Shown here piece by piece: positions 51,025-60,078 of a DNA stretch of 64,000 nucleotides. The DNA lies in NCBI RefSeq assembly GCF_003947415.1, contig NZ_QHKL01000011.1, positions 1 through 64,000 on the forward strand. Reading direction: 5' to 3'. The notes beneath the pieces were generated by a model that searched no databases, had not been told where the DNA came from, and worked only from the letters and a program-made list of their open reading frames with translations. This DNA comes from Amycolatopsis sp. WAC 01376. Lineage in GTDB: Bacteria; Actinomycetota; Actinomycetes; Mycobacteriales; Pseudonocardiaceae. Within the stretch, counting starts at the first letter, position 1, and every line of letters begins with the position of its first letter. The position numbers were made by a program, and so were the translations under genes.

Positions 51025-51471
51025 ACGCAATCCTTTGTCCCGGTCGTTCGATCGAATTCGAAAATGTGACGGCGATTACCCGCAAAAGAAATCCGGAGGT
51101 GCCGACACATTAAGCGGACGGGACCCTTCCAGGCAATTGTCCTGCCCACAATCCGGGAGGACAATGTGAATGCCAGGGAAACAAGAAATGTGTCCGCCTC
51201 CCCCATCAGGGTGACCCGCCACTCACGGACAGTGAGCGAGTGTGGCACGGTGGTACCAAACTTGCTCGCGCACCAGCGAGAACCCCGGAATACGCAGGTC
51301 ACCCCCTGTACACGAAGGACATTTACGTTCTCTTGACGGCTTCCGGTATTCGATTTCCCGTCGTAGCCTTCGTCGTGCCGCCCGGGTTCGGCGTCCACTG
51401 ACGTGACCCCGGCGCCTGCGTCCCACCGAGGGGACCACGACTCCATCAGGACCCTTCCGAAAGGGCTATTC
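51025..51471. promoter_or_regulatory. Divergent promoter region of the FadD32/Pks13-like locus
   Basis: 447-bp gap with two A/T-richer parts (GAAAATGTGACGGCGATTA, about 51060; TTTACGTTCTCTTGACG, about 51323). No gene. A weak palindrome CTCAC-GGACA-GTGAG lies at 51222-51236. It must control both rows; no regulator gene is within the locus. Confidence 0.5.
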
Positions 51472-52140
51472 ATGGCTGCCCGAATTCGCGCGCTCATCGT
51501 CTCCGCCGCCGCGGTCGCGACCATTTCCGGAGCATCGGGAGAATCGATACAGGCGGCCGCGGCGCCGCCCGCACCCGCCGTTCCGCCCGCCGCGGTCCTA
51601 CCACCGGAAGCTGTCCCGCACGCGTCCGCGCGTGACGGCTTCGACCTCCGCGCGGCACTGTCCACTTCGGACCCGAAGGCTCGGAAGGAGAGCCGGATCG
51701 ACGTCGACGGCTGCGAGGACGTCGTCCACGGCAGGCTGGTCGGCACCGACGCCACCGGCCAGGGTTTCCAGTCCGCCGTGCCCGGCGGGCAGGTCTCCGA
51801 ACTCGTCGCGCGCACGACGAACCCGCCCGATCTGACGGCATGGGCCGCGCAGGCCGGGCGGTGCTCGAAGGTGACGGTCGACGACGCGGCCGGTACCGCG
51901 GTGTCGACCGTCACCGTCCACCCCGCTCCCGCCGTTCCGGGCGCGAAAACCCTTTCCTATCAACAACTCCTGACGCTCCCCGGACAGCCCCCCGAACTGC
52001 CGGGACTGCGTCTGCGCACCGTCGCCATCGCCGCCGACGACGTACTGGTCGTGCTTCGTGACGCCGGGACCACCGGCCTCGATCTCGACGCCCTCGCCGT
52101 CGCCGCCTGGCGGCACGCCGCCGGACCGCTCGGCCGCTGA
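51472..52140 (+). CDS. Secreted protein of unknown function heading the FAAL-PKS row
   Basis: 222 residues, signal peptide (about 1-33, Ala-rich), then a Pro-rich stretch and a small alpha/beta domain with two Cys (DGCEDVVHG and AGRCSKVTV) that may form a disulfide. No family is recognised. AAAGGG precedes the ATG. It is 26 bp from the ligase gene, so it is part of the same row and is a likely periplasmic or wall partner for the product. Confidence 0.72.
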   Translation: MAARIRALIVSAAAVATISGASGESIQAAAAPPAPAVPPAAVLPPEAVPHASARDGFDLRAALSTSDPKARKESRIDVDGCEDVVHGRLVGTDATGQGFQSAVPGGQVSELVARTTNPPDLTAWAAQAGRCSKVTVDDAAGTAVSTVTVHPAPAVPGAKTLSYQQLLTLPGQPPELPGLRLRTVAIAADDVLVVLRDAGTTGLDLDALAVAAWRHAAGPLGR

Positions 52141-52166
52141 ATCCCCCGAAAACCTGAGGAGACGCC

Positions 52167-53909
52167 ATGTCCCTGGCCCCCGAAAACCTGCCGGCCACGG
52201 CCGGCCCCACCCTCCCCGCCTGCCTCCGGCATTGGGCGGACACCGACGGCGACCGCCCCGCGGTGACCTTCACCGACTTCGCGACCGACCGCGCCGGGCG
52301 GCGGCGGACCCTGACCTGGAAGCAGCTCCAGGAACGTGTCGACGCCGTCGCGGGGGCGCTGCCGGTCCGGCCCGGTGATCGGGTGGCGGTGCTGTGCCCG
52401 CAGAGCACCGAGTACGTCGTCGCGTTCCTCGGCGCGATCACCGCGGGGGCGATCGCCGTCCCGCTGTTCGACCCCGGGCTGCCGGCGGCCGCCGGACGGC
52501 TCGCCGCGGTGCTGACCGACTGCTCCCCCACCGCGGTGGTCACCACCGCCGCGGCCGAGGACGCGGTCCGCGAGTTCCTGGCCGGTCTGCCCGGCGGCGA
52601 ACGCGTCGCCGTCGTCGCGGCCGACAAGCCCGCCGCGGGCCCGGTCCGCGCGTGGCCCGCCCCGGCGCCGTCACCGGACGAGGTGGCGTACCTGCAGTAC
52701 ACGTCCGGCTCGACCCGCAGCCCGGCGGGAGTGGTGCTGACCCACGCCAACGTGCTGGCCAACGTCAGCCAGGCGGTACACGGGCTCGGCATGGACGCGT
52801 CGGGGACCACGGTGTCGTGGCTGCCCCTGTTCCACGACATGGGTCTCGTGCTCGGCCTGATCACGCCGCTGGCGTTGGGCATGCGGTCGGTGCTGATGGA
52901 TCCGCTGGCCTTCATCGAGCGCCCGGTGCGCTGGCTGGAGTTGCTCGGCGACCACAACGGGAGCTGGAGCGCGGCCCCGAACTTCGCGTTCCACTACGCC
53001 GCGAGCCGGGTGCGCGAGGAGGACCGCGCCAAACTGCGCCTCGACCGGGTCGCCGCGATCGTCAACGGCGCGGAGCCGATCAACCCTGACGTCCTCGACC
53101 GGTTCCACGCGGCCTTCGCCGATTCCGGTTACCTGCCGGAGAAGACGCGTCCCGCGTACGGGCTGGCCGAGGCGACGGTCTTCGTCACCACCGGCCCCGC
53201 CACTCCCCCGCGTGTCACGACTTTCGACCGTGCCGCGCTGGGCGCGGGGACGGCGCGTCAGGCGGAAACCGGTCTCCGGCTGGTCGCGTGCGGCGTCCCG
53301 GTGGGTCAGCACGTCGCGTTGGTCGACCCGGAAACCGGTGTCGCGCTGGAGGACGGCTCGGTCGGCGAGATCTGGGTCCACGGCCCCAACGTCGGCACGG
53401 GCTACTGGCAGAAGCCCCTGGAAAGCACCGAAACCTTCGGCGCCCGGCTGACCGGGGACCACAGTGGACTACCCGGCGGGCCGTGGCTGCGCACCGGCGA
53501 CCTCGGTGTCCGGCACGACGGCGAGGTCTACATCGCCGGCCGGATCAAGGATCTGCTCATCGTCGACGGCCGCAACCACTATCCGCAGGACGTCGAAGCG
53601 ACGGCGGCCTCGGCCGACCGCGACATCCGCCCCGGCAGTGTCGCCGCGTTCGCCGTCGAAGGCACCGACACCGAAGCCGCGGTCATCGTCGCCGAACACC
53701 GCGGTCACACCGCACTGACCACCGAGGACGAACGGGCGCTCGCCGCGGTGATCCGGCGACTTGTTTCGGACGCGCACGGCCTCGCGCTGCGCGCCGTCGT
53801 GCTCGTCCCCGCGGGGCTGGTCCCGCGGACCTCCAGCGGCAAGATCGCGCGCGCCGCCTGCCGCGACCGTTACCTCGCAGGCGACTACGGAAAGGCCTTG
53901 GTGCGATGA
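52167..53909 (+). CDS. Long-chain fatty-acyl-AMP ligase (FAAL, FadD32-like)
   Basis: 580 residues. ANL adenylating fold with YTSGSTRSPAGVVL (about 172), SWLPLFHDMGLVLG, NGAEPINPDV and YGLAEATVF, and the tail SGKIARAACR. Between the two subdomains there is the FAAL-type insertion (KPLESTETFGARL...GPWLRTGDLGV) and VYIAGRIKDLLIVDGRNHYPQDVE, very like FadD32. FAALs activate fatty acids as acyl-AMP for direct loading on an ACP. Its stop overlaps the start of the synthase (ATGA), as expected for a ligase that loads the synthase's N-terminal ACP. Confidence 0.94.
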   Translation: MSLAPENLPATAGPTLPACLRHWADTDGDRPAVTFTDFATDRAGRRRTLTWKQLQERVDAVAGALPVRPGDRVAVLCPQSTEYVVAFLGAITAGAIAVPLFDPGLPAAAGRLAAVLTDCSPTAVVTTAAAEDAVREFLAGLPGGERVAVVAADKPAAGPVRAWPAPAPSPDEVAYLQYTSGSTRSPAGVVLTHANVLANVSQAVHGLGMDASGTTVSWLPLFHDMGLVLGLITPLALGMRSVLMDPLAFIERPVRWLELLGDHNGSWSAAPNFAFHYAASRVREEDRAKLRLDRVAAIVNGAEPINPDVLDRFHAAFADSGYLPEKTRPAYGLAEATVFVTTGPATPPRVTTFDRAALGAGTARQAETGLRLVACGVPVGQHVALVDPETGVALEDGSVGEIWVHGPNVGTGYWQKPLESTETFGARLTGDHSGLPGGPWLRTGDLGVRHDGEVYIAGRIKDLLIVDGRNHYPQDVEATAASADRDIRPGSVAAFAVEGTDTEAAVIVAEHRGHTALTTEDERALAAVIRRLVSDAHGLALRAVVLVPAGLVPRTSSGKIARAACRDRYLAGDYGKALVR

Positions 53910-56900
53910 GAAACCCGACGCTCGACACCCCCGCACTGCGCCGCTGGCTGCTCGACACCGTCGCCGAACACCTCGGCGTCGACCCGGCGCGGCTCGAAGC
54001 CGATCGCCCGCTCAGCGACTACGGCCTGTCCTCCCGTCAGGCCGTCGGTATCGCCGGCGATCTCGAAAACCTGCTCGGCACCCCGCTCCCGGCGACCCTG
54101 CTGTGGGAAAGCCCGACCCTCGACCACCTGGCCCGCTCCCTGACCGGTGGCACCGAACCGGAGCCGGAATCGCCGGGCACGGACCGGCGCCGGACCGACC
54201 CGATCGCCGTCGTCGGCCTCGGCTGCCGCTGGCCTGGAGCGGACGGGCTCGACGAGTTCTGGGACCTGCTGCGCAGCGGACGGGACGCCGTCCGGACCGC
54301 GCCGCCGGGCCGGTCGGCGGCCGACGCGGCGCCGATCGTCGGCGGTTTCCTGGACGACGTGGCCGGTTTCGACGCCGAGCATTTCGGCATCACCCCGCGT
54401 GAAGCGTCCACAATGGACCCGCAACAGCGGATGCTGCTGGAGGTGGCCTGGGCGGCGCTGGAACATGCCGGGATCGCCCCGGCTTCCCTGCGCGGCAGCC
54501 GGACCGGCGTGTTCACCGGGATCTCCACTCACGACTACGGGCACCTCACGATGGCGGGCGGCGGAGTCGACCTGTGGACGGCGACCGGTGCGGCCGGGAG
54601 CATCTCGGCCAACCGGCTCTCCTACGTCTACGACCTGCGCGGGCCGAGTATGGCGGTGGACACCGCCTGCTCCTCGTCGCTGGTCGCGGTGCACCACGCG
54701 GTGCGCGCGCTGCGCGACGGCGAGGCGGATCTGGCGCTGGCGGGTGGGGTGAACCTCATGCTGCTGCCCGGACCGACGGCCGCGTTCGCCGCCGCGGGAC
54801 TGCTGGCGGGGGACGGCCGGTGCAAGACCTTCGCCGCGGGCGCCGACGGTATCGCGCGTGCCGAAGGCTGCGGCGTCGTCGTGCTCAAGCGGCTGGCGGA
54901 CGCCGAGTACGACGGCGACCGGGTGCTGGCGGTGATCCGCTCGACCGCGGTCAACTCCGACGGCCGTTCCCAGGGCATGGCGGCGCCGAACCCCGTCGCC
55001 CAGCAGGACATGCTGCGCACGGCGTACCACGGCGCCCGGCTCGATCCGTCCACTGTGGACTACATCGAGGCGCACGGCACCGGCACGCTGCTCGGCGACC
55101 CGATCGAGGCCCGCTCCCTCGGCGCCGTCCTCGGCAAGGACCGCCCGGCCGACGCCCCGCTGCTGATCGGCTCGGTGAAGACGAACATCGCGCACGCGGA
55201 GGCGGCGGCGGGGATCGCCGGGCTGATCAAGGTCGTGCTCGCGATGACCCACGACGAACTGCCGCCCCAGCTGCACTTCACCGCCCCCAACCCGCACATC
55301 CCGTTCGACGACCTGCGCCTGAAGGTGGTGACCGAACCGACGCCGTGGCCACGCCGGTCCGGCCGCGCCACGGCCGGGGTGTCGGCGTTCGGGTTCGGCG
55401 GGACCAACGCGCATGTCGTCCTCGAACAGGCCCCTGCCTTGGAACCGTCCCCCGACCGCGAGGACGTCCGGATCGGGCTGCTGTCCGCCCGTACCCGCGA
55501 CCGTCTCACCGAACGCGCGACCCAGCTGGCGAATTGGCTGGAGTCCTCGGCAACGCCGTCGCTTTCCCTCGCCGACGTCACCCACACGCTGTTCCGGCGC
55601 GACAACGGCGGACCGCATCGCGCCGCCGTCGTCGCCGGGGACACCACCGAGCTCGCGGTGCTGCTGCGCGCCGTCGGCACCGGCGCCGATCCGCTGCCCG
55701 CGGGCGCTGTCGCCGGCACCACGCGGAGCGGCGACGGGCCGGTGTTCGTGTTCTCCGGCCACGGCTCCCAGTGGGCGGGGATGGGACGCGGGCTGCTGGC
55801 CGCCGAGCCCGCCTTCGCCGCCCAGGTCGACAAGCTCCACGACCTGTTCACCGAGCACACCGGCCGATCGCTGCGCGCCCTGCTCACCAGCGCCAAGCCG
55901 CTTTCGCTGCCCGGAACCCAGGCCGCCATCTTCGGGACGCAGATCGCGCTGGCCGCCCAATGGGAGGCGCTCGGGGTCCGGCCCGCGGCCGTCGTCGGGC
56001 ATTCGCTCGGCTCCGCGGCGGCCGCCGTGGTGAGCGGCGTGCTCACTCCCGACGAGGCCGTCCACCTGGTCGCGACCCGCGCCCGGCTCCTGGGCACCAT
56101 CGGCCCGGGAGGGGCGATGGCCGCGGTGGAACTGGCGCCGGAGGAACTCGACCTGTACCCGGACATCGAACTCGCCGTCGAATCGGCGCCGGGTCAGCTG
56201 ACCGTCGCCGGGGACGCGACCGTGCTCGAATTGCTCGTCGCGGAACTCGAAGCCGCCGGGCTGACCGCGCGGCTGCTGCCGGTCGAGGTCGCCGGGCACT
56301 CCGCCCGCGTCGACCCCATCCTGCCCGCGCTCCGAGAAGCGCTCGACGAGCTGGGCGGCCGCCGTCCGACGGTGCCTTGGTACGACACGGTTCTCCCCGA
56401 TCCGCGGGAGCTGCCTGACTTCGACGCCGGGTACTGGGCCGCGCATCTGCGCCGTCCGGTGCGGTTCCGGCAGGCCGTGGCGGCCGCCGCCGCGGACGGG
56501 CACCGTGTCTTCCTCGAGGTGTCGCCGCATCCGATCCTGCGGGGTTCGGTGGCGAGGACGCTCGAAGCCGAGGGGATCCACGACGCCGTCGTCACCGGAA
56601 CGCTGCGCCGGGGCCAGGACGAGGTCCGCGCGCTGGGCGCCGCGGCGGCCGAACTGTACTGCGCGGGTACCCGGATCACCCCCGCCGCTCCGGACGACGG
56701 CGCCCGCCTGGTCGACGTCCCGCCGATGCCGTGGCGGCACGAACGGCACTGGTACACCGCCGCCGGGGAACCGCCGTCGTTCGCGGCACGCACGCCGGAA
56801 CCCGAACCCGTACGAAGCGGCGGAGGTGACCGGCTGACCGAGATCGTCGCCGCCGTCATGGGACTGCGGCCCGACCGTATCGACGCCGACGTCCCGCTGG

Positions 56901-58108
56901 TGGAACTCGGACTGGACTCCCTGATGGCGAACCGGATCCGGGAGGCCGTCCGCCGGGAGTTCGGCACCGAACCCGACGCCGTCAGCGTGCTCCGCGGTGC
57001 CACTCTCGCCGATCTCAGCCGCGACCTCACGCCGCGCGAGGACGAAGAACCGCTCCCGGCCCGCGGCCGTGCCTGGGACGCGGCCGACCGACTGGTCCTG
57101 CGCCTGTGGCAGGAGCACACCGGGATCGACGCGGGCGGCACGCAGGTCCGGCTGACCGAGACCGGCACCCCGGACCGGCTGGCCGAACTGCTCGCCGAGG
57201 GGCTCAGCGCCGAACTCGACACGCCCGTCAACGCCGCCGAACTCCGGCGGCACGACTCCCTCGCGGCCATCGCCGACGTCGCCCGCGCCGTCCTGGACAC
57301 GAGGGAGGAGCGGGGGCCGGTCCACGTCCTCACTCGTGGTGAAACCGGGGTCGCGCCGCTGCTGCTGTTCCACCCCGGAGGCAGCACCTGCACCGTGTAC
57401 CGGCCGCTGCTGGACCGGCTGCCTGCCTCGGTGCCGTGCGTCGGCTTCGAACGCGTTCCCGGTGTCGGCATCGAGGAACGCGTCGAACAGCTCCTGCCGT
57501 TGGTACGGGAACAAGGTCGCGACCGGCCGTACCGGCTGGCGGGCTGGTCGTTCGGCGGAGCGCTGGCCTACGGCGTCGCCGCGCGACTGGCCGAGGAAGG
57601 CGAAGAGGTCGAGTTCGTCGCGCTGATCGACACCATGCTCCCGCTTCCGGAGCCGGATCTCGATCCGCGCGCGTCGTCCGCCCGGCGTTTCCTGCGATTC
57701 ACCGGCTACGTCGAAGGGACCTACGGCCGCGAAGTCCGACTCGGGCACGAGGAGCTGGCGCCGCTGCCCGAAGAGGAGCAGATCGAGCTGACCATGCGGC
57801 GGGTCGCCGAAGCGGGCCTGCTCAGCCCCGGCGTGCTCCGGCACCAACGTCAGTCCTTTTTGGACACACTGGCGGCCGAACGCGGTACGCCCCGCCGCTA
57901 CGACGGCCGCGTCGTGCTCTACCGGGCGATCGAGCAGTACGCGGCCGGGCTGGCGATGGAACCCCGGTATTCCCGCACGGATCTCGCGGCGGGCTGGGCG
58001 GAACTGTGCCCAGGGCTGGAGATCGTGCCGGTCGAGGCGCATCACCTGTCGGTGGTCGACCCGCCTCACGTCGACGTCGTCGCGAGGCATCTGACGGGAC
58101 TCCTGTGA
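53906..58108 (+). CDS. Pks13-like polyketide synthase, ACP-KS-AT-ACP-TE
   Basis: 1400 residues. ACP1 (about 8-85) carries GLSSRQAV with the pantetheine Ser at 42/43. KS (about 98-520): Cys255 in DTACSSS, His in EAHGTGT and TNIAHAEAAAG. AT (about 610-900): GHSLG with Ser700, and VAGHSARVDPI. ACP2 (about 970-1045): GLDSLMA, Ser1005. TE (about 1150-1400): LLFHPGGSTCTVYRPLL, Ser1215 in GWSFGG, His1379/1380 in VEAHHLS. Same module order and TE words as mycobacterial Pks13 (about 1730 residues), which joins two fatty acyls by Claisen condensation. No KR, DH or ER. It would make an alpha-alkyl beta-keto acyl product. Confidence 0.94.
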   Translation: MRNPTLDTPALRRWLLDTVAEHLGVDPARLEADRPLSDYGLSSRQAVGIAGDLENLLGTPLPATLLWESPTLDHLARSLTGGTEPEPESPGTDRRRTDPIAVVGLGCRWPGADGLDEFWDLLRSGRDAVRTAPPGRSAADAAPIVGGFLDDVAGFDAEHFGITPREASTMDPQQRMLLEVAWAALEHAGIAPASLRGSRTGVFTGISTHDYGHLTMAGGGVDLWTATGAAGSISANRLSYVYDLRGPSMAVDTACSSSLVAVHHAVRALRDGEADLALAGGVNLMLLPGPTAAFAAAGLLAGDGRCKTFAAGADGIARAEGCGVVVLKRLADAEYDGDRVLAVIRSTAVNSDGRSQGMAAPNPVAQQDMLRTAYHGARLDPSTVDYIEAHGTGTLLGDPIEARSLGAVLGKDRPADAPLLIGSVKTNIAHAEAAAGIAGLIKVVLAMTHDELPPQLHFTAPNPHIPFDDLRLKVVTEPTPWPRRSGRATAGVSAFGFGGTNAHVVLEQAPALEPSPDREDVRIGLLSARTRDRLTERATQLANWLESSATPSLSLADVTHTLFRRDNGGPHRAAVVAGDTTELAVLLRAVGTGADPLPAGAVAGTTRSGDGPVFVFSGHGSQWAGMGRGLLAAEPAFAAQVDKLHDLFTEHTGRSLRALLTSAKPLSLPGTQAAIFGTQIALAAQWEALGVRPAAVVGHSLGSAAAAVVSGVLTPDEAVHLVATRARLLGTIGPGGAMAAVELAPEELDLYPDIELAVESAPGQLTVAGDATVLELLVAELEAAGLTARLLPVEVAGHSARVDPILPALREALDELGGRRPTVPWYDTVLPDPRELPDFDAGYWAAHLRRPVRFRQAVAAAAADGHRVFLEVSPHPILRGSVARTLEAEGIHDAVVTGTLRRGQDEVRALGAAAAELYCAGTRITPAAPDDGARLVDVPPMPWRHERHWYTAAGEPPSFAARTPEPEPVRSGGGDRLTEIVAAVMGLRPDRIDADVPLVELGLDSLMANRIREAVRREFGTEPDAVSVLRGATLADLSRDLTPREDEEPLPARGRAWDAADRLVLRLWQEHTGIDAGGTQVRLTETGTPDRLAELLAEGLSAELDTPVNAAELRRHDSLAAIADVARAVLDTREERGPVHVLTRGETGVAPLLLFHPGGSTCTVYRPLLDRLPASVPCVGFERVPGVGIEERVEQLLPLVREQGRDRPYRLAGWSFGGALAYGVAARLAEEGEEVEFVALIDTMLPLPEPDLDPRASSARRFLRFTGYVEGTYGREVRLGHEELAPLPEEEQIELTMRRVAEAGLLSPGVLRHQRQSFLDTLAAERGTPRRYDGRVVLYRAIEQYAAGLAMEPRYSRTDLAAGWAELCPGLEIVPVEAHHLSVVDPPHVDVVARHLTGLL

Positions 58109-59595
58109 CCACGGCCCGGGCCGAGCGAGCGGTCATCCGCGCCTGGCCGCTGCTGGCGGTGCTCGGTGCCGGGCTCTTCCTCGTGGCGGTGGACGCGACC
58201 GTGCTGCACGTCGCGTTGCCCGACCTCGTCCGGCAGCTACGGCCCGGCGCGGCGGCGCAGGTGTGGATCGTGGCGATCTACCCGCTGACCGCCGCGCCGC
58301 TGCTGCTGCCGTTCGGCACCCTCGGCGACCGGTACGGGCGACGACGTGTGCTGGTCTCCGGGTACATCGTGTTCGGTGTCGCGTCGCTCGGCTGCGCGTT
58401 CGCGCCCAACGTCCCGGTACTGCTGGGTTTCCGCGCGCTGCTCGGCTGCGGCGGCGCGATGATCATGCCGGTGACGATGTCGCTGCTCCGCGAGCTCTTC
58501 CCGGAGCAGCGGCACCGCCGCACGGCGATCGCGGTGTGCAGCGGGATCGCGGGCACCGGCTCGGTGTTCGGGCCGATCCTCGGCGGGGTGCTCGTCGAGG
58601 CGTGGGGCTGGCGGGCCACGTTCCTGCTGAATCCGCCGGTGATCCTGGCGGCGGTGGTACTGGCGCTGCGGTGGCTCCCCCGCAACCCGCCGGGGCGGCG
58701 GCCGTGGGACGCGCTCAGCGCCGCCCTCGCGGCGGGCGGTGTCCTCGGTATCGCGTTCGCCGTCGGGCAGCCGGGCTCCTGGACGACGGCCGCGGTTTCG
58801 GGCGTGACCGGCTGTGTCCTCATCGGACTGTTCCTGCGCCGCCAGCGCCGGACCGATCCGCCGCTGCTGGACCTCACCCTGTTCCGGCGGCCGGGAGTGC
58901 GGGCCGCGGTCGGCGGGGTGCTGCTGGTGATGAGCACGCTGGTCGGGCTCGGTCTGCTGTTCGCCCAGTACCTCCAGGTGGTGCTCGGTCTCTCGCCGAC
59001 GGCGGCGGCGTCCCGGCTGCTCCTGGTGCTGGGCGCGTCGGCCGTCGGCAGCGTCGTGGCCCCTTCGCTGCTGGGACGGTTCGGCAACGCGCGGGTCCGC
59101 ACGGCCGGGTTCGCGGTGACGGCGGTGTCGTTGCTGGTCCCGGCGGCGGGTTCGGCCGCGCTGACGTCGCCGGTGCTGCTCGGCATCGGCATGACAGGAC
59201 TGGGACTGGGTATGGCGCTCGCGCTCACTTCGAGCACCGACACCCTGCTTTCGGCGACCTCGGCGGACCAGGCGGGCGGCGCCGCGGCGGTGGAGAAGAC
59301 GGGCTACGAACTCGGCGCCGGTTTCGGGACGACGGTCTTCGGTTCCCTGGCGGCCGCGGTGTACGCGGGGCACCTGGCCGTCCCGGCCGGGGTGCCCGAA
59401 CCGGCGCGGGCGCTCGCCTTGTCGGGGCCGGCTCAAGCCGAAGCGGCTGCCTCGGGCTTGACGTCGCGTTTGGCCGGCGAAGTGCTCGACGCCGCTCGGA
59501 TCGCTTGCACCACCGGACTGCAGGTGTCGGCGGCCGTCGCTTGTGGACTGTTCGTGGTGGCCGTCCTCGTCAGCTCGGGCGTGCGTCGTCGATGA
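58105..59595 (+). CDS. MFS transporter, DHA2 (EmrB/QacA, 14-helix) type
   Basis: 496 residues. Motif A GDRYGRRRVLVSGY, motif B RALLGCGGAMIMP and the antiporter motif C GIAGTGSVFGPILGG are all present, and about 14 membrane helices. GTG start overlaps the synthase stop (GTGA), so it is co-translated with the PKS and probably exports its product. It ends by overlapping the convergent VOC gene by 26 bp. Confidence 0.92.
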   Translation: MTTARAERAVIRAWPLLAVLGAGLFLVAVDATVLHVALPDLVRQLRPGAAAQVWIVAIYPLTAAPLLLPFGTLGDRYGRRRVLVSGYIVFGVASLGCAFAPNVPVLLGFRALLGCGGAMIMPVTMSLLRELFPEQRHRRTAIAVCSGIAGTGSVFGPILGGVLVEAWGWRATFLLNPPVILAAVVLALRWLPRNPPGRRPWDALSAALAAGGVLGIAFAVGQPGSWTTAAVSGVTGCVLIGLFLRRQRRTDPPLLDLTLFRRPGVRAAVGGVLLVMSTLVGLGLLFAQYLQVVLGLSPTAAASRLLLVLGASAVGSVVAPSLLGRFGNARVRTAGFAVTAVSLLVPAAGSAALTSPVLLGIGMTGLGLGMALALTSSTDTLLSATSADQAGGAAAVEKTGYELGAGFGTTVFGSLAAAVYAGHLAVPAGVPEPARALALSGPAQAEAAASGLTSRLAGEVLDAARIACTTGLQVSAAVACGLFVVAVLVSSGVRRR

Positions 59596-59989
59596 ACTGC
59601 TCGGCGAACTCCCCGGTCGGCGGGATCTCCTGGATCACGTCGATCAGCACGCCGTTGGGGTCGGCGACGATGAAGTGCCGCTGCCCGAACTCCTCGCTGC
59701 GCAAGGAAAGTGCCTCGGGCAGCCCCGCCTCCACGACCAGCCGCCGGTGTTCGGCGTCGACGTCTTCGACCTCGAAGTTCAGCAACAGTCCCTGCACGGG
59801 TTTGCCCGCCCCCGCGGGAATGGTGTCGTGCCCGGAAGCGAGGATCGCGAGCTCCCACTCGCCGCGTTTGAGGCTGACGTACCAGTCGGCCTCGAAGGTG
59901 AGCTCGAAGCCGAAGTGGCCGCAGTAGAAGTCCCGCGTCTCGGCGATCTTCTCGGTCATGAGAACGGGATAGAAGCTGGTCAGACGCAT
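59570..59989 (-). CDS. VOC (glyoxalase/bleomycin-resistance fold) protein
   Basis: 139 residues, one VOC domain made of two beta-alpha-beta-beta-beta halves (FYPVLMTEKIAETRDFYCG, RHFIVADPNGVLIDVIQE). Metal-binding positions are not fully clear. ATG at 59989 with AAGGTGG. Divergent from a TetR regulator through a double operator, so it is the likely regulated partner. Such proteins bind or modify small toxic molecules. Confidence 0.86.
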   Translation of the reverse strand: MRLTSFYPVLMTEKIAETRDFYCGHFGFELTFEADWYVSLKRGEWELAILASGHDTIPAGAGKPVQGLLLNFEVEDVDAEHRRLVVEAGLPEALSLRSEEFGQRHFIVADPNGVLIDVIQEIPPTGEFAEQFIDDARPS

Positions 59990-60014
59990 GATGCCACCTT
60001 GCCTCGTGAACAAT

Positions 60015-60061
60015 ACCGACTGTCGGTTTGTTTTGTCGAAGTTAGCCAACCGACGGTCGGT
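60015..60061. promoter_or_regulatory. Two palindromic operator sites between VOC and TetR genes
   Basis: ACCGAC-T-GTCGGT (60015-60027) and ACCGAC-G-GTCGGT (60049-60061), facing opposite ways with the shared extended form AACCGACxGTCGGTATxT. The centres are 34 bp apart. Typical of a TetR dimer operator controlling both divergent genes. Confidence 0.82.
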
Positions 60062-60078
60062 ATGTCAAGATTCGGGTC

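Noticed and set aside
53885..58090. A 1400-codon open frame antisense to the Pks13-like gene
   Set aside because: It mirrors the synthase in a GC-rich sequence where the third-position bias keeps the opposite frame open; its translation is Arg/Gly/Val-rich with no domain, while the sense frame has complete catalytic motifs.
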